Part shown: positions 48,218 through 60,500 of the stretch, in pieces
Position numbering within the stretch: position 1 is the first letter of the stretch
Layout of the letters: each line of letters begins with the position of its first letter
NCBI GenBank assembly: GCA_023159155.1
Contig: JAJNNX010000033.1
Span: 372,001-436,000, forward strand
DNA length: 64,000 nt
Reading direction: 5' to 3'
DNA from: Ustulina deusta
Lineage: Eukaryota > Ascomycota > Sordariomycetes > Xylariales > Xylariaceae
Position numbers and translations under genes: made by a program
Notes under the pieces: generated by a model
Seen by the model: the letters and a program-made list of their open reading frames with translations, nothing else
Database searches by the model: none
What the model was told of the DNA's origin: nothing

Positions 48218-50468
48218 TTTCCCCAATGTCTTAGGTAGTGACTCGACTCAGGGTGGTGGATAAACGAGGTTACAAGTGAGATACAGGTGCAGAGTTGAAG
48301 GGGATGTCGATAAAGCGGCTGTTACTCGAGCGCAGTTTAATAATAACACAGCGCTACAACAGGTCATAGGGCACCCAATTAAGAGAAAACTATCTCATTT
48401 GGCAAAGTGCACCTCTTATTTAAGTCAATCACCATTGTGGACACAAATTCTTATGAACAAGTGGAGGTTCTATGGTCTTCGAGAAATATATCAAGCAAAG
48501 AAGCCCCGGGGGAACTGCGTGTGCATGTGCAATCGGTACAGTAGATGTATTATACGAATACGTTTGCAAATACCATCTAATGTGTCTGTTGTGGACAATC
48601 CAACCTCTTTGCCCCTAGTTAGTCCTCCAGCTCGATATTCGCTTGATATGAATATGGCGAGATAATAGATAAATAGACTCATTCAACCCCCCGTGGGCCA
48701 TAGCACGAATGTACTCCTCTTTTTTCTGCTGGATCATATATAATTTACTCAAATATGCTCAAAACTGGGCCGATTCAGCCGATCATGTTACCTAGCACCA
48801 CAACTGAATGCAAGGGCTCTGCAGCCAAGACGTCTTAAACTGCAATGCCGGTGTAAAATCCAGAACGTATTGTATGCATTACCGATACGGTGAAGTATAA
48901 ACTTGCTTGAACATCAAGTACGTCTGGCAAGTCACTCCCTTTCTGCTCGGATGTTATAGATATCCACTATAAGCAGCGCTAAGTGCAAGACGAAAGCTCC
49001 CTTGGCCTTGCTGTCAAGCAACTAATTATACCAAATGTGTTCATGGTTACCTAGAGTTTTGGGCGTATCTCGCGATGAAAAGCGCCAGTCTTATAACGTC
49101 AACAAGGCCAGTTCTACACACAACTAAATAGTATTGCGAAACTCCAACAACCATTCAGTGCGAAGTAGCAGTGGAAAGATGTCGGGTACCTAGAAATTAC
49201 AGGTAGGTATCCAGAGCCCCTCATTTGCCCTGCCAATCCCTGCTTATGCGGGTGATAAGCTTTGGATGTTGTCTCCAACGTGCCCCGAATTGCACCCTTA
49301 CCGGGAATTTATACGTCTGCTTCAAGTGGAAAGATCTCTTGTAGTCTGAAGGTGAGTAAGTTCAAGATGGAAGGAGATCCCCCCTAAATCCCGTATTATT
49401 TATTTCCTATTAATAACGATGAGGCAGGCTTATAATTAAAAGTCTTCTTTTACCTTGGCCCTCGATCTCGCAACTGAAAACCGCGGTGCTGGACTGGCAT
49501 CCACCATAGTGGCGCGTCTCCGTGGCGGCGCAGGGTGCACCCCACCACCACAACGAAGAACACGGTCGCCCCATATACCTAGGAGACGATCTAGGTATCG
49601 ACGACGACGACGGTGATTATGGGAATCTAAATAATTCAAAAACGTGGAGTATGTCTTCCTTTGACAATGTCGGCCAAAACAGTCATGGGCGTAGCTTCGC
49701 CCTGCTCGATAGAACAGCTATGTATTATTTTTTTCATGTTGGTCAATTTAAATTCATCTTCTGATTGTCTGCTTACTTACATTTAATATGTAGCTATTGT
49801 TTCAAGACTCGCCAAAATGCTCTTCTTACATCAAGTGCCAGGGGCTGAGTCGCCGAGTGCGCAGCCCTACCTGGAAATGGCTGACGCGCTGGGTACACCA
49901 ATACAGGTGCGCGTCGCGGGGGGGAGGGGGAGAGGGGGGGAGAATGGTGAGCTCGTGGCGACGTGGCGCGTCTTACTAGAGCAGGCTCTTTGCTCTGCCT
50001 CTATATGCAGAGGGCTAAGCCTCCTCTTGTGTTGTAGGCCACTGGATTTGGGTCTCGAGGCAATCTGTCTTTGGTGTTATCCAATCACCATCGCTGATAT
50101 TCGCCGGATCCATATTCCTGGTATTCTGGTTTTGGGATGAGTGAATCACAGATACTGACGTGATTAGACAAGGAGGTGCTATTACGACCCTGCGTCAAAC
50201 CCGAATGCAGTACTACCCCTGCCGGCAAGTTCTGATGAACTTCGTGATTCTTGTTATGGCCACAACCAATTATCCTCTTTGAAAAAGCCCTTAAGGGGGG
50301 CTTTTGTAGCTTTGGCGTAACCAATAACGAGTGCAGTGTGGCTCACACGTTGCATTTATTCCTCATAGCAACGCCTCAAGCCAAGCTACTTAAGTAGATA
50401 AGCACCGCCAGCCCTGTTGCTCATGGGCCTCGGTTTTATCCTCTACCGCACGCTCAGGATCATTCATC
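48218..50468. other. Intergenic region of about 2.3 kb
   Basis: No supported gene. A Gly/Arg-coding G-rich run (GGGGGGAGGGGGAGAGG) is at about 49918-49937. A piece near 49818-49900 reads MLFLHQVPGAESPSAQPYLE, which could be an eroded exon, but no family is recognised. Confidence 0.45.
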
Positions 50469-53400
50469 ATGGCGTCCGATGACTGGGAGTTCCACAGGAA
50501 CACAATATCGTGCCTATTTCTCCTAGAGAAACTCCCTTTGAAAGATGTATCAGCTCGTATGAAAGAGGAGCACAACTTTGATAGGAAGTACGTGCAGTCT
50601 TACCCATGTTCTCTGCATTACTAAGCACTGTGTAGGAAATACCAGTACGAATATCAACTAAAGAAATGGGGTATCAAGAAAAACCTCCGCAGAGATGTTT
50701 GGCGATATGTTAGTCACGAGGTTCGAAAAAGGAAGAGAGTAGGGAAAACTTCCGAGGTCACACTCTTCGGCATGCAGCTTCCACCGGACAAGCTCCGCAA
50801 GGAGGTACAGCGGTATACGGCGATTCCCACCGCTAAAGATTTCGGAAGAGACGGTATGCGTAGTCCCAAACCTCTCGTTTCTTGTGGCTGTCCTGACTTA
50901 CACGCCGTAGTTCCTAGTCCCACAAACCCTGGGTGGGACATCGTCCGTGTTGTGACTCCAAGTCCTCCAGATTTTCAGTGCAAATGGCCAGAAACCCTCC
51001 CTTGGCTTAGGTTCATAGAAGGGTTTCAAATTGGTGAGCTCTAACGGGTAATATGGGTCGTCATACACGAGCCTAACACATGGGAAGATTTCCTACAGGT
51101 GCCCAATATGGCCGAATTGCTCATGACGGCGGGGACTGCGTCCTTTTTTCACACAGTCTCAAAAAACACGCTGGCCCTCTACACAAAGATCGATGATCTT
51201 GCCCGCTCAATCCCACAAAATCGCGAAGAAGATGACCAAAATGTGCGGGCATCTTTGTGGACAGGTGGGCCATCGGCGATAGCAATAGAGTCGCTCAAGG
51301 TCATCCTTTTCTCTTTAGCAAACAAGACTCATCGCGTTCTTGGCTTCTCACCCAGTGAAGAAGATGAAGTTATACTTTCGTTGCTTGGGTGTATCTGGGA
51401 AAGCAACTTCAAATGGTCGAGTCGTCTTCTTGGAACCACTTGTCCAACCACCAATGCTATTTCAGAGGCAGTTTACGGATGTGCAGTTCGGCAACAAAGA
51501 TACGCACTTATCTCGCAGCTCCTTGAAGCTGGCGTGGATCCGAACATACCAGTCCACATACCAGACGGCATGGGCAGTTTTTTTGATATCGGATTCAGTC
51601 TTAAACGGGGTAAGATAAGATTGGGCAGGTTCTATTCTGGGCCATTAATCTGGAACTCGAATACCTTGGAAATTGCTGTTGAACTGCACGATATACGCCT
51701 TGGCACAATCCTTCTAGATGCGGGTGCGAACATGGACGCCTGCAAGTTATCCCTCCTGGAAAGGATAGAAACTCGTATGGAGGATAACAATGCCCTGGAG
51801 TTTATTCAATTGCTCACGGGCGGTGATGTCGAATCAGAGTTGTTGTCGGCGCTTGGTATAGCAATCGCAAAACGACGCAATCGTCTGGTAAAGTTTTGGA
51901 TCGGAAAAGTACATCAGATGACGGGTTCTAAACGACTAATTTCGTATTCCTTCGGGACCTGTCACGGAAACCGTAATGGTGCATATTGGTATGACGAGCG
52001 CTTCCAGTTATTGCAGATAGACTGTACACTGCTGCATATTGCTATTATTTCAGAAAACACTACAATGGCAGATTTTCTCCTTAGGGAAACCCTCGCTTGC
52101 ACAGGTCTAATTTCCATGAAAGCTCTCAGAGACCTCTTTATGGTAGCATGTTTGGCGGGAGACCGTTCAACGATAGAGCAACTGGTTGTTTTAAATGTGG
52201 ATTGGGGCGGAGATTGGACCCAGGTGTCAGCCCCCTCGTTGCGACGGCGTGGAATCCAGATATTCGGATTGCTGAAATGATACTGCAATCCGGCGCCTTT
52301 TCCGATCACGATATCAGTGACTTTCCGCAGAGATCAACAAGTCCGTTACCAATACATGTGGCAACACGCTCTGGGAACACGGATTTCTTGCGATGGCTTA
52401 TCGGCCATGGTAGGGGTCTTGACGTACAATTCACCCCTCCCGGGACCAGGAGACCATCCATTTGGCATTGGCTTGTTCCCTCTATGCTAGCCAGTCCCCT
52501 TCAGCTGGCCCTTGAAAGTGGTAACGCTGCTACAGTCATCCAATGTCAACACGCGAGATTACTCGGCGGAGAGCTCACCCAAGCTGTCAGACTCGGGGAC
52601 AAAAGAATCGTATCTGATCTCTTATTAAGAGAGATCAATATCACGTTCACCGATGTATACGGTGATACGGTTCTTGAAGCAGCCGCTGAAGTTGGGAACT
52701 ATGAAATCATCTTGATGTATTTCTCTTTGGGCGGGACATATCGATCTTCAGCGCTTCTGAAGGCAGTAAAGGCAGCTCTGATCTCACAGGACGTCTCGAT
52801 TGTCTCTCTGCTGGTCATGAACCGGCCCGTCAAAGTCACTGATAGGTATGAAGCCTCGGCCTTGGTCATAGCAATCGGAAAAAAGGAACTAGCTCTCGTC
52901 GGTATTCTTTTAGGAGACCAGTTTCTACCTGGGTCTGTGAGCTCCCTTTATAGTCGGATAAAATTTGAGGAGAGAAACTTTCCGGATAACTCCCTTGCTT
53001 ACTCAGACGGTGAAGGTGTGACGCCTTTGTATGCAGTCCTTGCCTCTGGCGATACAGAACTCACCAAGAAAATGCTTCAAGTGGGTTATCGAGCCCGACC
53101 CAGAGATTTAAAATGTTGCCAATCATACGCCAACAGCTAATCTATTGCCTCTGCTTTCTGGTCTCACTTCCCACCAACTAGCGACGATCTGGAGTGGACA
53201 CGGCGCCTCCTTTTTGACAATGTTCAGGTTAATATGACCGAAAGAGTACGGGAATGTATCGGATGCATCGATAGCGTGGAATATTATGTAGGGTCAAGAA
53301 CACCATTACAGGAAGCAGTTGCACATGGACATACGAGTTCAATAGCGCTTCTCATCGATGCCGAGGCTGACATAAACGCACCAGCAGCGCCGGGTAATGG

Positions 53401-54235
53401 GGCCACCGCACTGCAACTAGCGGCCATCGGAGGGTCCATAAGCATAGCAAGATCACTCTTGGAGCGTGGAGGTAACGTGAATGCCCCGCCAGCAAAGTAC
53501 CAAGGCCGCACGGCCCTCGAAGGCTCATCGGAGCATGGGAGACTCGACATGGTCCAGCTCTTACTAGAAAAAGGTGCCACGTTAGAAGGAGCTATGAGAA
53601 TGCAGTACATTCGGGCCATTGCATACGCAAAAGGTGAAGGCCACTTTGCGCTAGCGAGGCTTTTGCAGGAGTTCGGAGGTTGGACAGACAGAGATCAAGA
53701 GGTATACGATCGAGAAGATATATTGAGCGACGATGGGTACTTTGTCTTTGATGGAGAGACTCAAGATTGGCATTTTCGGCTCGTTCAATACACTAGTCGC
53801 GTTAGGTCGAATAGGTCATCCGATGTTAGGAGTACTACATCGGCGCTCTCATCACTCATTGCCGAGTACGAAACTGACCTTGAAGATCTCTCAACTCCCG
53901 GCGAGTCCGAATACGACTCGGACGACTTTGAAGACGATGAGTATAGTCTTCGAGATAGATACGTACAAGACCAAGATAACGACTACGAAACCTCCATGCC
54001 GGAAAGGGAAGCAGAAAATGTGGGATTGTTGATGGAACGATATCTAAACGGCGACCTCGAACAGAATGGGGACGACTTCGAAGACGATGTGGATGAATTT
54101 CAGAATAGATACGTACGAAGCTCGGATGCCGGATTGGAAAACATCATGCAAGGGCAAGGTATTAATGACCACGAAACCGACATGCCAGAAATGGAAGCAA
54201 AGGATATGGGAATGATGACGATGACTTCAGAATGA
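50469..54235 (+). pseudogene. Clr5-domain ankyrin-repeat protein, disrupted
   Basis: Exons 50469-50587, 50636-50853, 50911-51033 and a long fourth exon from 51088. The N-terminus (MASDDWEFHRNTISCLFLLE, then KYQYEYQLKKWGIKKNLR) is the Clr5 domain, a presumed DNA-binding fold of fungal ankyrin proteins. The rest carries ankyrin repeats, for example ALISQLLEAGVDPNIP, TPLQEAVAHGHTSSIALLID and GRTALEGSSEHGRLDMVQLL. It ends with an acidic tail of Asp/Glu-rich segments (YDSDDFEDDEY). Two problems stand in the way of one protein: a one-base frame change between about 52205 and 52245 (VDWGGDWT moves to another frame at PGVSPLVATAWNPDIRIAEM), and an in-frame TAA at 53138-53140. The second could be avoided by an unproved intron (about 53079-53193); the first cannot. 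It is therefore a young pseudogene, a recoded gene or a sequence error. Confidence 0.82.
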
Positions 54236-54489
54236 GCAGATTGGAATTGTAGCGCAGGACTTCCTTGATTTTTAACCTGTCTGTGGCCAGGTGTAATCTA
54301 CTATCGAGCCTTGAGTGGCTTTCTACTTTCCTTAGGTTCAGATACTATGACAATGTTACTTTCATATTCGTAATTACTGTTTCAATCCTTGTGCAGCTTA
54401 TGCGTCATCAAGTATTAGAGTCAGGTTTCAAATGGGCTGCCTATGTGTGTCGAGCAAGGGTGTCAGATCTAAGTAAGTCTTTATGGGTT

Positions 54490-54771
54490 GGATGTATTGA
54501 AGTAGAGCCAGTGGAACTTGAGGTGGCTTTGCAGTTGAAAAGCGTGTTCAACACCAAAAAGTGCAGGAGATCTGGCTGGGAGAACTATCCCTATTACCTC
54601 ATTTTCTGAGCTATTGCGTTGAATTCAATTATATTCCATTATGGTCGTCCAATTCCACCATTAAGAATTTACATCTTTATTCTAGGAAGTATAGGAATAG
54701 CCTAATATCTTCTAGTATAAGGGTAAGGTGAGTGCCCCATATAACTGAGCCTACTCACATTGTCCACTTCA
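54490..54771 (+). repeat. Direct repeat of about 280 bp, copy 1
   Basis: Matches 63181-63463, with the same length and order: TGAAGTAGAG with GTGGAAC, then GCTATTGCGT, TATTATGGTCGTC-like sequence, and the well-kept end ATATAACTGAGCCTACTCAC followed by ATTGTCCACTTCA. Open frames across it look accidental. Probably an old transposon fragment or solo LTR. Confidence 0.75.
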
Positions 54772-55984
54772 CTATGCGCTCGTTTTTAACAAAGGGAAGA
54801 ATTACCGAAACAATTATAACATAATAACGCGATAGTTAGCCAAGTCTGATATGGCGTTTCCCATAGGTCTATAAGTTGTCACGTAGGGGAAATGCTAGAT
54901 ATGAGAGTGCGGGGTTGTTCGGTTGAATGTAATAATGCGTCATTGGTTTGCAAGATAAAACATAATATTATCACAAATATGAATGCACTACATGTGCCTA
55001 GCCATATGCGAGGTACTTCACCTCATAGAGGAATGAACTGTTAGCTAATGAAGGCAAATTTTCCCTGGTTTCTACTCATGGAGAAACAAGATACAATCCA
55101 GGCCGGTTGATACTAGAGAAAAAGAAAGAAAAAGAATCCGCCAACGAGGTTATAGTATGACATTGAAGAGTCTCAGCTTAATAACTTAGCACTAAAAATT
55201 TATCCACATTATACAGGTTCTAGAGGGTATGGGGATGTGCAAGGCCGTTGACACGTTGCCAAAGCATCCAAGAACTAAGATCCTACGATCCTATATGTGT
55301 AAGGTCTACCCCTTTTGGCAGCTTAAGTAGCTCATCAAACTCGCTTTTAATAAGGTCTCAACCTAGAAACTCGAAGCGTGCGCCGTCTTCTTATACAATT
55401 GTCTCCGTAGGTTGAGAGACCCTCGATGCATTAGCTCATGCTAATGTTGATCTTGATAACCGCCTTCCAGGCATGGCTATTATCTTGTATGTCAACATCG
55501 AGGGTAATGAGTTCCACCATAACAGCGATAAGAGATCGAAACATATGCGGGGTTCTTAGCGTATGCATGCCGATTGGCTGGGTTGTACAGAGCCAAGATA
55601 ACTTGGTGGAATGATTAGATAGAGTATACGCTAAGTTATCTTCTCCAGCTCCATCAATTCCTGATCTCTGAATGCCTTTCGGGGTAGCTCTCCTGCTTTA
55701 CTGTCTTAGTCTCAGTTCATTCATGCGTAGCGAATGGTATTATACTACATCGGCTTATATGTGGTCTCTTATCATGGGACCATGTCATGTCCGAATCCCG
55801 GAGATCTTCGTCGAGGTTCTTTACCTGGTGGGCTCAACGTTCATCTCACTGGCTATTAAAGAGGTCTCTAGTGGCACTGAGTAGGTGTGATGCTAGCCGA
55901 ACCATCGAGATATCTAAATCACGCTGGTTGTAACGACTACCCTTGATCTCTCCCATCCCATTAGCTCACTGTGATGTGACTTCG

Positions 55985-56064
55985 GAACGAAGAGAGTGTT
56001 TTGTATATTGTAGTAGAGATCACCGGTATCTAGTCCTGTGTTCTTTGCGCAACACCATATACTC
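55985..56064 (+). promoter_or_regulatory. Sequence shared with the sugar transporter promoter
   Basis: Related to 15191-15272; shares AGTGT-TTTGTATAT, AGAGATC and TTCTTTGCGCAACA. It ends about 30 bp before the DUF3445 gene's ATG and so probably lies in its 5' UTR or core promoter. Confidence 0.4.
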
Positions 56065-56092
56065 TCAATAACCCCATCCGAGCCAATACATA

Positions 56093-57838
56093 ATGACAAT
56101 AACAGCTCTAGTTTGGCCCGCACTGGCCCTTTGCCTATCTATTATAACGTTTCTGGCACTCGGACCACCTCGAAAAGATGTGATTCTCAGGAGATTCGGA
56201 TTCGCCAGGAGTTCAAGCCGCCCCAGCACCCCAACGCTGGAGAAGCAACCACTTTCGAAGCCCCTGGCCGAGTACGCCTCTAATCTTTTGACAGCATTCC
56301 CACCTCTACAAAGGGACCAACTCAAGGAGTTAATACCAAGCCTATCATTAGCCCAGCAGAAAGTACTAGGTGACCTATCTTTTAACCAGGCGACGTTTGA
56401 GCGCTCGCTATTAAGATTCGAGGAAGACTACAACAATGCGGATTATTCCAAGTACGTCTACTCTGGATTTTCTATTCGAGAGATCAAGGCGTTAGGGGAT
56501 TTTCCGGATCATTCGACCCTCTCGGGCGTCCCGATGCCAACCCCCTATCTGGATTTCGATATCGACAAGGCCAAGCCTCGTCCGTACAGGCCGTTTAGGT
56601 GGCCATACCACCAGACGATGTGTATGAGTGCCGGGTCCAGTTTCCTTAATTATATAACTATTCCAACGCTAAGAATTATGATACAGCTTTGACGAAATTA
56701 GAGCCTGACTGGTGGATTGAGCTGGAGTCTACGTTAGTAATTGTCATTTTGTTCCTTCTCTAGCGAGTTCTGGTGTATAAAGTCCCTTCTTGGATGAAAA
56801 CCGTGTCCTAGAATGCAGCTCAAGATGGCGATAACTAACTCTAGGCTTTCAGGTACAAAGAACGCATCGCCCAGCGCAAGGGTCTGTACGCAAAGCACGG
56901 CACAGCAGTATTGCAGTGGCTTCCTGGCTCCGAATTGGCGTGTAAAGAGCTGATGGAGATGGTCATTCAGTTCATCTGCGCTCGGTACCCCAAGTATTTT
57001 GTGCTATCAGAAGACAAACTATGGCTCGAGAACAAGATTCTAGGCGTTAGGGCGAATATCCGGGAGAAGCACCCCCTTTTTATCCTTTTAGACCATGTTC
57101 CCGAAGACTTCGCCATCACGTTACGTGATCCGGACACCGGTTACTACGCGTTCCGCGCCGGTGTGATCTGCTCGGCGATGGGCTGGAACGTGGCGACTAA
57201 GATCGGACTCAGGTTGGATGAGATTCACCAGCCCGTCCCCGACTACAAGGAAAAGATGAAGTTTAGCATGGATCGGTAGGCTCACTCGACCTTAGAGAAA
57301 ATTGCAATCATAAAATCTTCCAAGTCTCAAAGGGGGAAGGGGCTTACTGATACTAACACTTTCTCGCAGGTTCTTCTCTAAGATGCCCACCAACAAGCCC
57401 ATCCAGCGGGGGTCTTGGGATCTAGAGGTCGACAAACCCCTCTTCATGCCGCCAGGAAGCGACCGGCACTCCCAAGATGAGAATCTCGCGCTCTCGAGGG
57501 TGCACCTGCGCGTAGACTGGCAGACTTTGCGGCGAATGCCACTTTCCGGGGGCATCGTGTTTAACTTCAAGGCGCTATTCACGCCAATCGAGGCATTTCA
57601 AGACGAAGCCTACATACCGAGTATACTGCTCAAGGTTTTGAGGCATGCCAAAGAGAACTTAATGAAGTACAAGCACGCACCTCATATGGAAGACGCCGTC
57701 GTCCCACTTCTCAAGAAATACGAATTGGAGCAAAAAGAGGCAGGCTTGATGGAAAAGGATTGGGATGCCCAAACCTCGGATGAAAGTCCGTTTTTCCCGC
57801 AGTGGGAGAAGAAATGGCACGCTCAGCAAGGATTCTAG
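56093..57838 (+). CDS. DUF3445 haem-dependent oxidative N-demethylase-like protein
   Basis: Exons 56093-56621, 56687-56732, 56853-57275 and 57370-57838 give 488 residues. An N-terminal membrane segment (LVWPALALCLSIITFLALG) is followed by a cytosolic domain of the DUF3445 (PF11927) family. In bacteria the characterised members use haem to demethylate amines oxidatively. Key matches are the start of the domain YRPFRWPYHQTMSLTKLEPD (joined across the first intron), PEDFAITLRDPDTGYYAFRA, IHQPVPDYKEKM, FFSKMPTNKPIQRGSWDLEV, HLRVDWQTLRRMPLSGGIVF and KALFTPIEAFQDEAYIP. The length with an anchor is usual for fungal members. Substrate and redox partner are unknown. It converges with the ETF-ubiquinone oxidoreductase gene, which takes electrons from methyl-group dehydrogenases; a link is only a guess. 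Confidence 0.9.
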
Positions 57839-58470
57839 TCGCGCGGCGGCCCAACAGGCACTAAGACACCCTCTCATATAGTCGATAGTGACAACCGCAT
57901 TAGAAACACGTTTATATTGTATCAGGAAAATCTATCCCGGGGCGAACACCCACGACCTCAAGCGTGCGCTGGTTTTCACCGACCTGACTAATAAGTTGGC
58001 GGTTATGGAATTTGGAAGCAGGGGCCATGCCGAGCGAAAACCACGATAAATTCCCGAGAAGTGAACCGGCAGTCGTGGCTGGGCAACAAGACCTTGACGG
58101 TGCGAATCGAATACGACTTGTGTGTTCTCAAATCAGAAGTTGGAGAGCTAGGATGGGACATGCTTATTAAAACAATATCGAGAGAGGGAACAGAAAAATG
58201 CTTCCCGCCACACTCTCAAAATATCCCCCCTTGCCGTATCAAGCACATCCTCAGCGGAAAGGGAACGTTTTCGGGTCTGCGACAATTTGAAATATCGCAA
58301 GTGATTGATGACCAATAGTAATTTACACTTCGGTCAGCCTAGTGCCGCCTTTCTATCAATATATACAGTTGAATTTCCACATCCGAACTCCGCCGTTCTC
58401 TTAATGCGTCCTCGTGGGGATAAAAACCACCATGTTCCCCCAATTACGCCGGTCGAAGGCCGCCATCAGT
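57839..58470. other. Intergenic: convergent 3' ends
   Basis: 632 bp between the DUF3445 and ETF-QO genes. An 85-codon open frame at 58061-58318 (+) has no family features. Confidence 0.5.
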
Positions 58471-60500
58471 CTAGGTCTTGTAATATTTCGGTCCTTCTCC
58501 ACCCTGGGGTACGGCCCAGTTAATGTCTTGATGAGGGGCCTTGATATCGCAGGTCTTGCAATGAATACAGCTAACTAGGGGTTAGCACAGGTTACCAGGA
58601 AGACCGGGGCTATACTCACTTTTGGGCATTGATCTGAAATCGGACGCCGAGAGGTTTGGATTCATCTTCAACATACTCGTAAACACCAGCGGGGCAAAAC
58701 CGGTTCTCGAGGCCCTTATACGGAGGCCATGTCTCAACAGCGTGAGCATCCCAGTCCTTTACTTGGAGATGGACCGGCTGGTCTTCTTCGTGATTTGTTC
58801 CCGTCCGAGAAACACTGGTCAAGATGTCGAACGATATCTTTCCATCTGGTTTAGGATATTCAATCTTTGCACATTTATCGGCATGTTTCGTGGCGGCGTG
58901 GTCTTGTTGCTTATGCTTCAATGTCCAGGGAACTCGTCCTTTGAGCACATAGGCCTCCAAGCCGGAATACATGACGCCACCGTAAACACCAAGTGGGTTG
59001 TGGAAAGAAGGTCGCATGTTTCTAACCTCTTTCAACTCTTTCCAGATTTCAGATTTCCGCAGAGAATCTTCGTAGTCGTAGAGGAAGACGGCACTCGAGT
59101 TACCTCCCGACAAAGCAGTCCAAGCTGCTTCAGCGGCCAGCATACCAGACTTCATGGCGTTATGCGTACCTTTAACTTTAGGAACGTTGACGAAGCCAGC
59201 AGAATCGCCAATTAATGCCCCGCCGGGGAAGGCGACCTTAGGAATGGACTGGAAGCCGCCCTCAATAAGTGCTCTCGCACCGTAGGACAGACACTTGCCA
59301 CCCTCAAGAACCGATCTGTATAGAGGGTGTTGCTTCAGCTTCTGAAATTCGCCGTACGGTGATAGCCAGGGGTTCGGGTAGTCCAGAGCGACAACCAAAC
59401 CAATGCTCACCAGGTTGTCTCCGAAATGATACATCCAAGCGCCGCCGTAGGTGTCAGAAGGCAATGGATATCCCATGGAATGGACGATCTGGCCCTTGTT
59501 AAACTTCTCGGGCTCGATCTCCCACACCTCTTTCAAACCAAGGCCATAGGTCTGGGGTTGGCTGTCTCTCCTCAAGTCAAACTTGTTGATGACTTGTTTC
59601 GTTAGGCTGCCGTGGCAGCCCTCGGCAAACATGGTGACTCGCGCGTGAAACTCCATGCCCCGTTCAAAGTTGTCCTTCGGTCTTCCATCTCGGGCAATGC
59701 CCAAGTCATTTGTCGCCACACCCTTAACTGATCCGGCCGGGTCATAGAGAACCTCTGAGGCTGCGAAGCCTGGGTATACCTCGACACCGAGTTCCTCGGC
59801 CCGCTCTCCTAGCCATTTAGTGAATTCGTTCAAGCTGACTATGTAGTTTCCATGGTTGTTCATCTGAGGAGGGGTTGGGATGGGTATAGCGGAAGACTTG
59901 GTCAAGAACCTCATCTTATCTCCGGCGGCCGGGGTGGCATGCTTGAAGCGGTTTTCGTTGTCCTCGTCAAGCCAGTCGGGGAAGAGTTCGTTCACAGCGG
60001 ACGGCTGTATGACAGCGCCAGAGAGGATGTGCGCACCGAGCTCACCAGCCTTCTCGAGCAACAAGACGCGAAAGTCTTGGTTGCCATTCTCATTGGCCAA
60101 TTGCTTCAGACGGATAGCAGCACTCAGCCCGGCAGGCCCTGCAACAGGCCACGGACATTAGCATTCACGTCGACAAAGATTCGTCGCACCAATGGGACTC
60201 ATAGCAGGGGCATGTACCTCCTCCTACTATACAGACATCGACCTCATCACTCTCTCGCTCGATAGATGCAGGGTCAAAGCCATCGCCAACGCTTGCGAAG
60301 TCTCGTGGGCGGGTTGTGGTAAAGGGACGTATGGAGGGGCGGGGTGTCGAGACGATGGTGGCACCTTGGCGTATTGTTCGAGACGGCGACACGGCCGAAG
60401 AAGAGTACGATGCCCTGCAGACTTGGCGGGGAAATCGTGACCGGGTAGGGGAGAGAAGGCCGCGACGCGCCAGAGCCTGCAGAGGGGTCGAGGTAGGCAT
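58471..60500 (-). CDS. Electron transfer flavoprotein-ubiquinone oxidoreductase, mitochondrial
   Basis: Inner-membrane enzyme passing electrons from electron transfer flavoprotein (fatty-acid, amino-acid and choline oxidation) to ubiquinone. Exons 60500-60218, 60138-58620 and 58570-58471 give 633 residues. The N-terminus is rich in Arg/Ser/Thr without acids (a mitochondrial presequence). [14 protein letters not shown], formed across the first junction, binds [23 protein letters not shown] and [20 protein letters not shown] are family signatures, and [20 protein letters not shown] is the second flavin motif. The last intron (GTGAGT, then GTTAG) joins FQINAQN to [12 protein letters not shown]; with FCPAGVYEY upstream this supplies the four cysteines of the 4Fe-4S cluster. 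The 100-nt terminal exon is certain because it completes the cluster and ends [10 protein letters not shown]. Confidence 0.96.

Larger units (their letters stand above)
54236..56092. other. Intergenic region with repeat copy
   Basis: About 1.9 kb without a supported gene. It holds the repeat copy at 54490-54771 and the promoter of the DUF3445 gene. Confidence 0.5.

Noticed and set aside
49436..49979. Short open frames near the G-rich run
   Set aside because: No motif and no splice-compatible partners; a piece reading MLFLHQVPGAESPSAQPYLE could be an old exon but cannot be assigned.
58622..59215. 197-codon plus-strand open frame
   Set aside because: It is antisense to ETF-QO.
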